Counted from the stretch's first letter, positions 35,796-45,069 are shown. The stretch: DNA of 64,000 nt from CG1-02-35-72 sp045046885 (GCA_045046885.1 JASFYX010000018.1:36167-100166), one strand, 5' to 3'. The notes: a model not told the origin generated them from the letters alone. Program-made: numbers and translations.

Positions 35796-37262
35796 TTAAT
35801 CACTAAACTTTAGTAGTTTTAAATTCATTAATCTAGAATAAACTCCTAAAATGTAATAATTTTTATATTTAAAAATGACATCTTCATTCTGATTTTTATT
35901 CTTCTTTTTAAAATCTTTTATCTTATCAAAGGCATTCTTTTCTATTTCGCCCTTTATGTGTTCAAAATTGTTATTAAAAAGGCCTTTAATATAAGTTGAT
36001 TTTGTATTTGCATATGTGTTATATGCAATTGAAGTTGGATTAAAAAAGATAGAAAAAGAAAAAGATCCCGAGCCTAAAGTTGCCAAAGGAAGGTTGGCAA
36101 AACCCATAAAAAACATCATAGGCGCTAGAGATTCTGATTTATGTCTGCCTCCTAACGAGATTTGGTAAATACTGTCTCTATACCTATAAACAGATACGCC
36201 CACCTTACTGGAAGACATTTTTCTTAAAAATTGTTTTGTTTTGTCCAATTCTCTAAATTTTTTATAAGAACCTCCAAGTTGGATAATTGGTGAATTTTTA
36301 AAGAAAATTGAATCTTCTCTAGTCGCAGAATATGATTTTATAAGATTACCTGTGTCAAAATCTTTAACAGTAAACATAAATTTATAGTCTAATGCAGATA
36401 ATTGGTAAATGTAGTCACCACTTAAATAAGAATTGGTTTTAATAAATATCTGTTTTTCTGCAAAGTAAGGTTTTTCAAAACGCCTTACATTTTTACTATA
36501 AGTATCTAAATTAATTGATAAAATCTGTGTCGATTTTTGATTTATATCAAAAGAAAAAACCAATTTACTCCCTCTTATATACTGCTTAATATTTGCAGAA
36601 GTCATTTCTATAGAATTGGGAGTGTCTTCTTTAATTTTTAAAACATTAATACTTCTATCTTCGTTAGAAGAAGAGCGAAAAAGCTCATATAATGTTGATA
36701 TGTGATTTTTTAGCATGAATTTATTGTCAGAAAAGTCTAATTCGTGTCTTATATAATTGGCTTTTTCGTCAAAAGAATAAATATTGATTATTGAACTGCG
36801 TTTTGTAATAGTAACCAAATAAAACTTATTATTGTAAGCCACCGTTTGAATAAACTTTTCATTTTTTAAGTCTATCGAAATTTTTGAAAGAGTAGAATTT
36901 TTATCTTTATACGAAAATTCTATAGATACGAATGCCTCATTTTTTTTATCGGTTAAGTAAATCCTATACTTATCATTTTCAGAAATACTGTATCCTATGA
37001 GTTTTTTGAATTTTCTACTCTTTTTATCAGAAATTAATTGGTTTTTAATTTTAAAATTATCGTTTAATAAATAACCATAAATATTTTTTGAGTCAATAAA
37101 AAAAAATGATATATCATCATTCTTTTCATTTATTATTGGTACAATACCTCTTATGTTTGCAAAACTTGTTTTTAAATAATTTTTAAAGGTTTTTAATTCT
37201 TCTTGAGAAAAGCTAACTGTACTTACCAAGACGGCAAATACGACAAGTAATTTTTTATACAT
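35796..37262 (-). CDS. Secreted protein of unknown function
   Basis: This 488-residue protein has a signal peptide (MYKKLLVVFAVLVSTVSFSQ). The rest is Lys/Ser/Phe-rich, probably beta structure, with no T9SS sorting domain and no motif I recognise. It is probably periplasmic. The zinc-ribbon and GIDE genes follow with a 14-bp gap. Confidence 0.75.
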   Translation of the reverse strand: MYKKLLVVFAVLVSTVSFSQEELKTFKNYLKTSFANIRGIVPIINEKNDDISFFFIDSKNIYGYLLNDNFKIKNQLISDKKSRKFKKLIGYSISENDKYRIYLTDKKNEAFVSIEFSYKDKNSTLSKISIDLKNEKFIQTVAYNNKFYLVTITKRSSIINIYSFDEKANYIRHELDFSDNKFMLKNHISTLYELFRSSSNEDRSINVLKIKEDTPNSIEMTSANIKQYIRGSKLVFSFDINQKSTQILSINLDTYSKNVRRFEKPYFAEKQIFIKTNSYLSGDYIYQLSALDYKFMFTVKDFDTGNLIKSYSATREDSIFFKNSPIIQLGGSYKKFRELDKTKQFLRKMSSSKVGVSVYRYRDSIYQISLGGRHKSESLAPMMFFMGFANLPLATLGSGSFSFSIFFNPTSIAYNTYANTKSTYIKGLFNNNFEHIKGEIEKNAFDKIKDFKKKNKNQNEDVIFKYKNYYILGVYSRLMNLKLLKFSD

Positions 37263-37296
37263 ATAACAATCTTAACAGGCATTTATGCCCTATTTT

Positions 37297-37845
37297 TTAA
37301 TAATCTGTAACGTGCCCCCAGTTTTCGCCTGTTTTTATACGGTATAATTGCATTTCTGAAATACCAAATTGTTTGGCTATCATTTTATAGCGTGTTTTGC
37401 GGTTGGGGTCGAATATTTTACGTTTAATAATTTTTACTTTGGCTTCACAAAGTTTATAAGTTCTTCGCTTTTTAAGTTTACCTTTAATAACTGTAGGGTT
37501 TGACATGTTGTGATTAACCACATCTTGACGGGTACCCCATTTTAAATTATCGGTATGGTTGTTTGTTTTGTCGTGGTCTAAATGCATCACGTACTTATAT
37601 TTATTTTCATTGTTTAAAAATAATAGTGCCACAACCCTGTGTACATAATGTGTTGCCATTTTACCTGTATCTTTTTTATACCAAAACATCTCATACCCCA
37701 TCGCCTTAGAAAAACGCATGAGTTTAAATGTGCCGTCGGGTTGTTCTTTTTTTACCCTTCCGTAATCAGACACAAAAATGCGCTCATTACTATCCCTCGT
37801 GGTTTGGCTGAAGGGCTTCCAAACCTCATTTCTAAAATTTATCAC
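37297..37845 (-). CDS. HNH (NUMOD4-type) homing-like endonuclease
   Basis: In this 182-residue protein, residues 7-35 match NUMOD4 (VWKPFSQ..., RIFVSDYGRVKKE). Residues 65-110 form an HNH nuclease (VHRVVALLFL, then MHLDHDKTNNHTDNLKWGTRQ). A C-terminal helix-turn-helix (YKMIAKQFGISEMQLYRIKTG) should give DNA specificity. Such proteins are usually encoded in introns or phages, but here the gene stands free beside ssb. Only the reading frame is seen intact; mobility is inferred. Confidence 0.88.
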   Translation of the reverse strand: MINFRNEVWKPFSQTTRDSNERIFVSDYGRVKKEQPDGTFKLMRFSKAMGYEMFWYKKDTGKMATHYVHRVVALLFLNNENKYKYVMHLDHDKTNNHTDNLKWGTRQDVVNHNMSNPTVIKGKLKKRRTYKLCEAKVKIIKRKIFDPNRKTRYKMIAKQFGISEMQLYRIKTGENWGHVTDY

Positions 37846-37867
37846 TGTTATATTGATTGTTTATGCC

Positions 37868-37949
37868 TTACAAATATACATAATTTTATCCGTTTACAAA
37901 CGGTTACATCTAATTACATACACTTACAAACGAAAGTAAATGTATTACA
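37868..37949 (+). repeat. Phased TTACA repeats between HNH and ssb genes
   Basis: TTACA starts at 37868, 37894, 37904, 37914, 37924 and 37945, giving spacings of 26, 10, 10, 10 and 21 bp. Two of the central units extend to TTACAAACG. The phasing puts all units on one face of the helix, as in iterons or multi-site operators. It lies upstream of ssb and of the HNH gene. Confidence 0.6.
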
Positions 37950-38032
37950 ACCGAATCTATTTTAGAATCCGTCTTTTATTTGCACTGTTGAATCGAACTA
38001 ACGAGATTCGACTTAATTTAAATCCTTATCTT

Positions 38033-38368
38033 ATGAATACGTTAAGAAACAAAGTACAGTTAATTGGAAACTTAGGAAATGCTCCTGAAATTATCACTTT
38101 AGATTCCGGTAAAAAATTGGCAAAATTTTCAATTGCTACAAACGACACTTACAAAAACGCTCAAGGCGAAAAAGTACAAGACACGCAATGGCACAATATT
38201 GTAGCCTGGAACAAAACAGCCGAAATAGTAGAAAAATATCTAGACAAAGGTAAAGAAGTGGCTATTGAAGGCAAACTCACCACACGTTCTTACGACGATA
38301 AAGACGGTAACAAACGTTATATAACCGAAGTGGTTTGTAATGAATTGTTGATGTTGGGAAGTAAATAA
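38033..38368 (+). CDS. ssb: Single-stranded DNA-binding protein, short form
   Basis: This 111-residue OB-fold protein has start MNTLRNKVQLIGNLGNAPEI, then QWHNIVAWNKTAEIVEKYL and VAIEGKLTTRSYDD. ATG 38033 is chosen over the upstream 37940 start, which would add 31 unrelated residues running through the promoter. It lacks the flexible linker and acidic C-terminal tip of full-length SSB, so it probably does not recruit partners in the usual way. It may be an accessory SSB for repair or uptake. Confidence 0.92.
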   Translation: MNTLRNKVQLIGNLGNAPEIITLDSGKKLAKFSIATNDTYKNAQGEKVQDTQWHNIVAWNKTAEIVEKYLDKGKEVAIEGKLTTRSYDDKDGNKRYITEVVCNELLMLGSK

Positions 38369-38374
38369 AACGCC

Positions 38375-38407
38375 ACCCCTTCAAGGGTTTTGAACCCTTG
38401 AAGGGGT
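38375..38407. repeat. REP-like hairpin upstream of the transposase gene
   Basis: A perfect 15-bp inverted repeat, ACCCCTTCAAGGGTT (38375-38389) with its complement (38393-38407), has a TTG loop. It lies 11 bp before the REP-associated transposase gene and has the same layout as the hairpin after it. Confidence 0.8.
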
Positions 38408-38417
38408 AAATTACGTT

Positions 38418-39026
38418 ATGAATCAGACACCTCTAATTAACGGCAGCTATTACCACATCTATAACAGAGGTAATAATCGCGATGATATATTTTATGAGAC
38501 TGAAAATTATTATCATTTTTTAAGGTTATACGATAAATATATTAATCCCGTAGTTGATACCTTTGCTTGGTGCTTGTTAAAAAATCACTTTCATTTATTG
38601 GTTTATATCAAAACCTTAGCAGAAATTAACCCTAAATTATTGACTTATAATACTGTTAAAAAACCTAAAGTAATATCAGCTTCAAAACAGTTTTCGCACT
38701 TCTTCAATGCTTATACTCAAGCTATAAACAAAAGACACCATAGAACAGGCAGCCTATTTGAAAAGAACTTTGAAAGAAAACTGGTGACATCTGAAAGTTA
38801 TTTTCAAAAATTAATTTTTTATATCCATAACAATCCTGTTCATCATGGTTTCACCGATAAAATAACTGATTATCCATGGTCGTCTTATGGTAGCGTTGTT
38901 TCTAAGCATCCTACTAAATTGCTTAGATATCGTGTTATTAAAGCATTTAACGATTTAGAAAATTTCAAATATTATCATTCGAAAAATCAGGAAACCGAAA
39001 GTATAGACCATCTTATTATGGAGTAG
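38418..39026 (+). CDS. REP-associated tyrosine transposase (RAYT, Y1 family)
   Basis: This 202-residue protein has start YYHIYNRGNNRDDIF, the metal-binding HUH motif NHFHLLVYI (near residue 58) and the C-terminal FYIHNNPVHHGFTD with a YPWSSY motif, all typical of the Y1/RAYT family. RAYTs are single-copy enzymes linked to the spread of short palindromic (REP) sequences. Hairpins with 15-bp stems and TTG loops lie on both sides. No IS200-type end sequences are seen, so this is a domesticated-type element. Confidence 0.9.
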   Translation: MNQTPLINGSYYHIYNRGNNRDDIFYETENYYHFLRLYDKYINPVVDTFAWCLLKNHFHLLVYIKTLAEINPKLLTYNTVKKPKVISASKQFSHFFNAYTQAINKRHHRTGSLFEKNFERKLVTSESYFQKLIFYIHNNPVHHGFTDKITDYPWSSYGSVVSKHPTKLLRYRVIKAFNDLENFKYYHSKNQETESIDHLIME

Positions 39027-39033
39027 GAATTTT

Positions 39034-39066
39034 ACCTCTTCCAGAGTTTTGAATTCTGGAAGAGGT
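39034..39066. repeat. REP-like hairpin downstream of the transposase gene
   Basis: Arms ACCTCTTCCAGAGTT (39034-39048) and AATTCTGGAAGAGGT (39052-39066) form a 15-bp stem with one G-U pair and a TTG loop. It sits in the 57-bp gap before queA on the other strand, where it may also act as a bidirectional terminator. Confidence 0.75.
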
Positions 39067-39083
39067 TTAAGGGGTTTAATTTT

Positions 39084-40139
39084 TTAGATAATCAACATCG
39101 CATCACCATAAGAAAAGAAAGTATATTTTTCTTTAACAGCCTCGGCATACGCTTCTTTTAAAAAATCGTATCCCATAAAAGCAGCTGTCATCATCATTAA
39201 GGTAGATTTTGGCGTATGAAAATTAGTAATCATCGCATTAGCGATACTAAAATCGTAAGGAGGAAAAATAAATTTATTTGTCCAGCCGTCAAGTGGGTTT
39301 AAACGCAAATCGGCTGAAACAGAACTTTCTAAAGCACGCATTACCGTTGTACCACAAGCACATACGCGTTTTTTATTATCTAAAGCATTATTAATGGTTC
39401 CAACAATATTATTGGGCACAGTAACTCGTTCTGAATCCATTTTGTGTTTAGATAAATCTTCAACCTCTACAGGACTAAAAGTACCCAAACCAACATGAAG
39501 TGTCAATTCTGGTAATTCAACACCTTTAATTTCAAGGCGTTTTAACAAGTGTTTAGAGAAGTGTAACCCGGCAGTTGGTGCTGCTACAGAACCTTCGTGC
39601 TTAGCATAAATTGTTTGATAACGGTCTATATCGCTTGCCTCGGCTTCGCGTTTTATATATTTTGGTAAAGGTGTTTGTCCTAACTCAGTCAATTTTTCTC
39701 TAAAAGCTTCATAACTGCCATCGTATAAAAAGCGCAAAGTGCGTCCTCTAGATGTGGTATTATCTATTACTTCTGCTACCAAACTATCGTCATCGCCAAA
39801 AAATAATTTATTGCCAATACGAATTTTACGAGCAGGATCTACTAAAACATCCCACAAACGACTTTCTTCGTTTAATTCTCTTAAAAGAAATACTTCTATT
39901 CTAGCACCCGTTTTTTCTTTATTTCCAAAAAGACGTGCCGGAAAAACTTTGGTATTATTCAATACCATGACGTCACCTTCATCAAAATAGTCTATCAAAT
40001 CTTTAAACAACTTGTGTTCTATTTTTTGTGTTTTTCTGTTGATTACCATTAAACGTGCTTCATCGCGTTGTTCTGATGGATATTCGGCTAATAATTCGCT
40101 TGGCAGCTCAAAATTAAACTGCGATAATTTCATTTTCAA
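39084..40139 (-). CDS. queA: S-adenosylmethionine:tRNA ribosyltransferase-isomerase
   Basis: This 351-residue enzyme makes epoxyqueuosine in tRNA from preQ1 and S-adenosylmethionine. Signatures include LPSELLAEYPSEQRDEARL, VLNNTKVFPARLFG, GSVAAPTAGLHFS and NFHTPKSTLMMM. The length is normal. Starts at 40139 and 40133 are both possible. A strong -7 box TATATTTG lies about 90 bp upstream on the minus strand. Confidence 0.97.
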   Translation of the reverse strand: MKMKLSQFNFELPSELLAEYPSEQRDEARLMVINRKTQKIEHKLFKDLIDYFDEGDVMVLNNTKVFPARLFGNKEKTGARIEVFLLRELNEESRLWDVLVDPARKIRIGNKLFFGDDDSLVAEVIDNTTSRGRTLRFLYDGSYEAFREKLTELGQTPLPKYIKREAEASDIDRYQTIYAKHEGSVAAPTAGLHFSKHLLKRLEIKGVELPELTLHVGLGTFSPVEVEDLSKHKMDSERVTVPNNIVGTINNALDNKKRVCACGTTVMRALESSVSADLRLNPLDGWTNKFIFPPYDFSIANAMITNFHTPKSTLMMMTAAFMGYDFLKEAYAEAVKEKYTFFSYGDAMLII

Positions 40140-40346
40140 AATAAATATATATTTTATAGAGTATACTTTTAAAACTCTGTTAAAATTACTTAGTAATTAC
40201 ATACTAAAATTAGTAAAAGCCCGCAAATATACAATATTGACATAGGGCTTGTCAAGTTTATGGACACCTTTTTTAAACGAACGCTGTTTTTGAATACCTT
40301 TTTATGATTTTTGATTATGTATATTTGCACAAATTTTTACATTTTA

Positions 40347-41078
40347 ATGGGGACAAGAGTTAAGCCTTATAAAGATTCTGATTTGAGTAAAAAAGAACAA
40401 GTTGCTCAAATGTTTGACGCTATTTCTGAAAAATATGATTTTCTAAATCATTTTCTTTCTTTTGGAATTGATGTGGGTTGGCGTAAAAAAGTGGTTAAAA
40501 TTATAGGACGTCAAAATCCAGATACCGTTTTAGATATCGCCACAGGAACAGGTGATTTAGCCATAATGATGGCGCAAAAATTACCAATAAAAAAAATTGT
40601 GGGTTTAGACTTGAGTCAAGGAATGTTAGATGTAGGTATCCTAAAAGTAGCGGCAAAAAAATTAAACAATTGCATTACAATGACGCAAGGTGATTCTGAA
40701 GATTTACCTTTTGACAATAATAGTTTTGATGCCATTACTGTAGCATTTGGCGTACGTAATTTTGAAAATCTAGATAAAGGTTTAAGCGAAGTTTTACGTG
40801 TATTAAAACCTCATGGTACTTTGGCAATTTTAGAATTTTCGCAACCTCAAGGTTTTATTATGAAACCGCTTTATGGTTTTTATTCGCATTTTGTTTTACC
40901 CTTATTTGGTAAACTTATTTCTAAAGACAAATCAGCTTATACTTATTTACCAGAATCTGTTGCAGCATTTCCTTACGGCGATGCTTTTAACACTATTTTA
41001 AAAAATGTAGGTTTTACCACAATACGCAACAAACCTGTGTCGTTTGGTATAGCAACAATTTATGCAGCTTCAAAATAA
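40347..41078 (+). CDS. menG: Demethylmenaquinone methyltransferase (UbiE/MenG)
   Basis: This 243-residue SAM methyltransferase is counted from ATG 40347 (MGTRVKPYKDSDLSKK). It catalyses the last step of menaquinone synthesis. Motifs are LDIATGTGDLAI (SAM binding), AFGVRNFENLDKGL and LEFSQPQG. The upstream TTG at 40311 precedes a -7 box (TATATTTG, 40320-40327), so it is rejected. It is followed 9 bp later by the PorT-like gene, a pairing known in Flavobacteria. Confidence 0.96.
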   Translation: MGTRVKPYKDSDLSKKEQVAQMFDAISEKYDFLNHFLSFGIDVGWRKKVVKIIGRQNPDTVLDIATGTGDLAIMMAQKLPIKKIVGLDLSQGMLDVGILKVAAKKLNNCITMTQGDSEDLPFDNNSFDAITVAFGVRNFENLDKGLSEVLRVLKPHGTLAILEFSQPQGFIMKPLYGFYSHFVLPLFGKLISKDKSAYTYLPESVAAFPYGDAFNTILKNVGFTTIRNKPVSFGIATIYAASK

Positions 41079-41087
41079 TATAGATTT

Positions 41088-41783
41088 ATGAAAAAAAAAA
41101 TTCTGTTTGTTTTTAGTTTAGTCTTGCTGTTTAATACCGCTGTTTTTGCACAACGCGTAGATAAGCTACGCTACTTACCTACCTTTGATAAGCACCGTGT
41201 CCATTTTGGTTTTTATTTAGGTGTCAATCAGAAATCATTAAAGTTAGACTATAAAAAACCAAATATATTTATTGGTGTAAAAAACGAAACAGGGTTTAAT
41301 ATAGGCCTTGTTGGCGATTTACGTATTTTCAACAATTTAAATGTACGCTTAGAGCCTGGCATTTCTCATAATGTGAAAACCCTTTATTTTACAAATATTC
41401 TCACGGCAAGAGACAGTGTTAGAGATATTTCTAGCACCTATCTTCATATACCGTTATTGCTAAAATTTAGTGCCAATCGCATAAACAATGTAAGACCTTA
41501 TTTATTAGCAGGCGTGTCGTACGATTTTAATTTTTCTAGTAATCAAGACAGTGGCGAAGACAATTCGCAACGTGTTTTTAGAATGACAAAAAATAACTTT
41601 ATGTACGAAGTCGGTTTTGGTGTTGATATGTATTTTTTCTTTTTTAAATTTTCGCCTTCAATTAGAGGGGTTTTTGCAATTAATAATGAACTTGTACGTG
41701 ATGTCGACCCAAATAGTCCTTGGACAGGCCCCATTAATTATTTGGGCACACGTGGCATTTTTCTAAACCTTTCGTTTGAGTAA
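41088..41783 (+). CDS. porT: PorT-like outer-membrane protein of type IX secretion
   Basis: This 231-residue protein has a signal peptide (ending VFAQ near residue 22) and an outer-membrane beta-barrel pattern with alternating strands (VHFGFYLGVNQKSLK, PYLLAGVSYDFNF, FMYEVGFGVDMYFFFF). Its length, start and position directly after menG fit PorT, which is needed for T9SS function. This matches the several T9SS substrates in the window. Confidence 0.85.
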   Translation: MKKKILFVFSLVLLFNTAVFAQRVDKLRYLPTFDKHRVHFGFYLGVNQKSLKLDYKKPNIFIGVKNETGFNIGLVGDLRIFNNLNVRLEPGISHNVKTLYFTNILTARDSVRDISSTYLHIPLLLKFSANRINNVRPYLLAGVSYDFNFSSNQDSGEDNSQRVFRMTKNNFMYEVGFGVDMYFFFFKFSPSIRGVFAINNELVRDVDPNSPWTGPINYLGTRGIFLNLSFE

Positions 41784-41789
41784 ACCTGA

Positions 41790-42512
41790 TTAACGTCTAA
41801 ACTCGCTTAATAAAATAGCTGTAGCTGTAGCCACGTTTAAGCTTTCGGGTTTTGAAGTGTTGTTAAATCGCGGAATGGCCAAAGGGCTGTCAATCGTTTT
41901 TAAAACCCTTGAAGAAATACCATTTGCTTCATTACCCATAACTAAAACAGCATCTTGAGGCAATTGTTTTTCGTACACATTTTCGCCATCCATAATGGCC
42001 GCAAAACAAGCCAATTTTGTATTGTTTAAAAAAGAAAATATATCGGTATAAATTATAGGTACGCGCGCCAAAGATCCCATTGTAGCTTGAACAACTTTAG
42101 CGTTATAACAATCAACCGTTTCTGTAGCACAAATAATCTGAGTAACTTTAAACCAATCGCTTAAGCGGATAATCGTTCCTAAATTGCCCGGATCTTGTAC
42201 ATTGTCTAAAACAACCGTTAAGCCTTTTTTTTGAATTCTAGCTTCAAGGGGTTTCTTAAAGATTGCCAAAACTTTATTAGGCGTTTTTAACTGACTTATT
42301 TTTCTGAGTTCTTTATCATTAATCACAACAGCTTCGTCGTAATGTTTTTTTAGAACAAAGTTTTCTGTGTGAAATAAAAAATGTAATTCAAAGGACGCTT
42401 CTAAAAATTCGCTCACACCCTTTTCGCCTTCAACAATAAACAAGTTATGTAAATTACGATACTTTTTTTGGTGTAATTGTTGTATTAATTTTATTTGATT
42501 TTTGCTAACCAT
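41790..42512 (-). CDS. SpoU/TrmH family RNA methyltransferase
   Basis: This 240-residue protein has an N-terminal substrate-binding domain and a SpoU methyltransferase domain with LDNVQDPGNLGTIIRL, the knot motif VLVMGNEANGIS, and PRFNNTSKPESLNVATAT. It probably 2'-O-methylates rRNA or tRNA; the target is unclear. It is divergent from tamL. Confidence 0.92.
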   Translation of the reverse strand: MVSKNQIKLIQQLHQKKYRNLHNLFIVEGEKGVSEFLEASFELHFLFHTENFVLKKHYDEAVVINDKELRKISQLKTPNKVLAIFKKPLEARIQKKGLTVVLDNVQDPGNLGTIIRLSDWFKVTQIICATETVDCYNAKVVQATMGSLARVPIIYTDIFSFLNNTKLACFAAIMDGENVYEKQLPQDAVLVMGNEANGISSRVLKTIDSPLAIPRFNNTSKPESLNVATATAILLSEFRR

Positions 42513-42530
42513 TCAAATGTGCTACTTTTG
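42502..42530 (+). promoter_or_regulatory. Promoter of tamL
   Basis: TTG (42502-42504), 18-nt spacer and TACTTTTG (42523-42530) match the Bacteroidota consensus. It overlaps the start of the SpoU methyltransferase gene on the other strand. Confidence 0.5.
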
Positions 42531-42551
42531 AAAAATATTTAAATTTATTAC

Positions 42552-45023
42552 TTGAAAAAGTTTACTGCTAAAATACTATTATTTGTTGGAACTACCGTTT
42601 TTTTAAGCGGATGCAGTGCTGTTAGACGTGTCCCAGAAAATGCTAAATTACTAACAAACAGTAGTATAATTACAAATAATAAATTAATATTAGATGAAGC
42701 CATAAATAGTTTTATAATTCAGCGCCCCAATCAAAAAATTTTAGGGATGCCGCTTTCGCTTCATTTTTACAATATGGGGAATCCAAAATTAGAAACCGCC
42801 TATCAGAACTGGTTAAAAAATCCCGATAAGACAAAAAAACCTATCAGTAAATTTAGACATGGTATTGGCAATTGGTTTTTAAAAAATGGTAACGCACCCG
42901 TTATTATAAATGATAAAAAAACTAAAAAAACAGCCAATTCTTTAAAACAATATTATTTTAATCAGGGTTATTTTGACACTGAAGTAACAATACAAAAAGA
43001 TACTATTGGTAAAAAACGTGCTGCTATTAAATATTTGGTAAACACACATAAGTCTTATTCAATTGCTACTATAAGAACAGAAATAAACTCGCCTTTTTTA
43101 GATTCTATTTACAATAAAAATTCACTAAATTCTTTTGTAAAAAGTGGCGCTGTTTTTAAAGCTGATAATTTTGAAAAAGAAGAGGCACGATTAATTTCTT
43201 TATTTAAAAATGCCGGTGTGGTACACTTTGCTAAAAATATTGTAAAATTCGATATAGATACCAGTAATGTAACACATACAGCTTCGGTAATTTTAAAAAT
43301 TCCAAATCGTGTTATTACAGATGTCAATGGCAATCCTAAGTTTATACCATTTGTACCGCAACGTGTTAAAAAAATTAATGTCATAACCGATTATAATTTC
43401 TCAAGAAAAAATGACATTATCAGAGATTCTGTAAGCTATAAAAATATTAATTTCTACGCTTTTACTAAATTAAAATTTAACCCTAAGCTTTTAGCTGATG
43501 CTGTTGCCATAACGCCAAACGGGTTTTTTAAAGAAACAGAAAGAAATAAAACACGTCTTTATTTTAATAATTTAAAAAACTTTAATGTTGCCTTAACCTA
43601 TTTAGAAAATAATGACAATACACTTACGGCTAATGTGTTTTTAAATCCTATAAAAAAATATTCTTTTGGTATTGATACAGAAATAACCCATTCTAACGTA
43701 AAGCCTTTTGGGCTGACTAGTAAATTGTCTTTTACAAATCACAATATATTTAAGGGGGGCGAAAATTTAGAACTGTCTTTTCAAGGTTCTTTTTTAAATT
43801 CAGCTAAAGATGCCAGCACCAACTCTAACTTTTTTGATGCTTATGAATACGGAGTGGGATTGTCATTATCAATTCCAAGAATATTATTTCCTTTTAACAT
43901 TAAAAAGATTATCCCAAGAAATATGCAACCTTTTACGTTGATGAAAATTGGCACGAGTTTGCAAAAAAACATCGGTCTTGACCGTCAGAATGTAACAGGT
44001 ATTTTAAAGTACAGTTGGCAGAGTACTTCTAAAATTTCGCATAATTTAGAAATGTTAAATGTACAGTATATCCGCAATTTTAATACGGGCAATTATTTTA
44101 ATATTTTTAATTCAGAATACGACAAATTAAATACTGTATCACAAATTTTTAACGGTTCTACATTATCACAAGCCGATAGTGATATTCTACAATTTGTTAC
44201 CACTGTTCTGGCAGATACAGGATTTAAAACGTCAAATCCAACAGATTATTTAGCCGTCCAAAATGTAAACGAAAGGCGTTCTATTTTAATAGAAAATATT
44301 CTAGTACCTGCCATTGGGTATACTTTTACTTATCAAAATAAAACAGATTTTTTAGATAATGATTTTTCTTATTTACGTGCCAATATAGTTGAGTCTGGAC
44401 TTTTATTTTCAACATTTGGTAAAAAGAAAGTGGGCGAAACACAAAAAAAATTATTTAGTTTACCTGTCGCCCAGTTTATTAAAACACAGATTGAGTATAA
44501 AAAATATTGGAGTAAAAATGCAAAAAACACACTTGTTTTTAGAAGTTTTGTAGGTTTGGCATTAGCTTATGGTAACTCTATAACTATACCATTTAGTAGG
44601 AGTTATTTTGCAGGGGGATCTAATGAAATTCGTGCTTGGAAAGCCTACGATTTAGGGCCAGGTAGTACGCAAAGTAATCTCGAATTTAATGTAGGAAACT
44701 TTAAAATTGTCAGTAATTTAGAGTATCGTTTTAAAATACTCAACAGTTTTAATGGCGCGCTGTTTATTGATGCTGGAAACATTTGGAACATCACAAACAA
44801 CACCTTTGTAGAAGAAAATACAAAATTTAAAGGCTTTAATTCCTTTAAAGATATTGCAGTTGGTAGCGGTTTTGGTGTGCGTTACGATTTTAATTTTTTG
44901 GTTTTTAGGTTTGATATTGGCTTTAAAACCTACGAACCCTATTTAATAAATCAACAAAAATGGTTTACCAATTTTAATTTTGCTAACGCCGTTTATAATA
45001 TTGGTATAAATTATCCTTTCTAA
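42552..45023 (+). CDS. tamL: TamL-type outer-membrane lipoprotein (BamA/TamA superfamily)
   Basis: This 823-residue protein uses a TTG start at 42552. The N-terminus is a lipoprotein signal with lipobox FLSGCSAV (Cys at about 21), the mark of TamL, the Bacteroidota lipoprotein form of TamA. POTRA-like domains fill about 100-400. The C-terminal half is an Omp85 barrel with repeated beta strands, SRSYFAGGSNEIRAWKAYDLGPG and an FGVRYDFNFLVFRFDIGF end. It probably inserts outer-membrane proteins. Confidence 0.9.
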   Translation: MKKFTAKILLFVGTTVFLSGCSAVRRVPENAKLLTNSSIITNNKLILDEAINSFIIQRPNQKILGMPLSLHFYNMGNPKLETAYQNWLKNPDKTKKPISKFRHGIGNWFLKNGNAPVIINDKKTKKTANSLKQYYFNQGYFDTEVTIQKDTIGKKRAAIKYLVNTHKSYSIATIRTEINSPFLDSIYNKNSLNSFVKSGAVFKADNFEKEEARLISLFKNAGVVHFAKNIVKFDIDTSNVTHTASVILKIPNRVITDVNGNPKFIPFVPQRVKKINVITDYNFSRKNDIIRDSVSYKNINFYAFTKLKFNPKLLADAVAITPNGFFKETERNKTRLYFNNLKNFNVALTYLENNDNTLTANVFLNPIKKYSFGIDTEITHSNVKPFGLTSKLSFTNHNIFKGGENLELSFQGSFLNSAKDASTNSNFFDAYEYGVGLSLSIPRILFPFNIKKIIPRNMQPFTLMKIGTSLQKNIGLDRQNVTGILKYSWQSTSKISHNLEMLNVQYIRNFNTGNYFNIFNSEYDKLNTVSQIFNGSTLSQADSDILQFVTTVLADTGFKTSNPTDYLAVQNVNERRSILIENILVPAIGYTFTYQNKTDFLDNDFSYLRANIVESGLLFSTFGKKKVGETQKKLFSLPVAQFIKTQIEYKKYWSKNAKNTLVFRSFVGLALAYGNSITIPFSRSYFAGGSNEIRAWKAYDLGPGSTQSNLEFNVGNFKIVSNLEYRFKILNSFNGALFIDAGNIWNITNNTFVEENTKFKGFNSFKDIAVGSGFGVRYDFNFLVFRFDIGFKTYEPYLINQQKWFTNFNFANAVYNIGINYPF

Positions 45024-45037
45024 GGGCTTTTTTTTAG

Positions 45038-45045
45038 TAATTTTG
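45038..45045 (+). promoter_or_regulatory. -7 box of fbaA
   Basis: TAATTTTG matches TAnnTTTG and sits 25 bp before ATG 45070. Its presence decides against a TTG start at 45043. Confidence 0.5.
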
Positions 45046-45069
45046 TCATTCAATTTTAAACCTACAATT

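Noticed and set aside
37940..38032. N-terminal extension of ssb
   Set aside because: It would translate the promoter region and add 31 residues not found in SSB proteins; MNTLRNKV at 38033 is the normal start.
38418..39026. Active IS200-type insertion sequence
   Set aside because: There are no typical IS200/IS605 ends, no second transposase gene and no direct duplication; the flanking hairpins and single gene fit a RAYT better.
45043..45069. Longer fbaA start at TTG 45043
   Set aside because: The TTG is inside the -7 box TAATTTTG (45038-45045); ATG 45070 gives the usual N-terminus.
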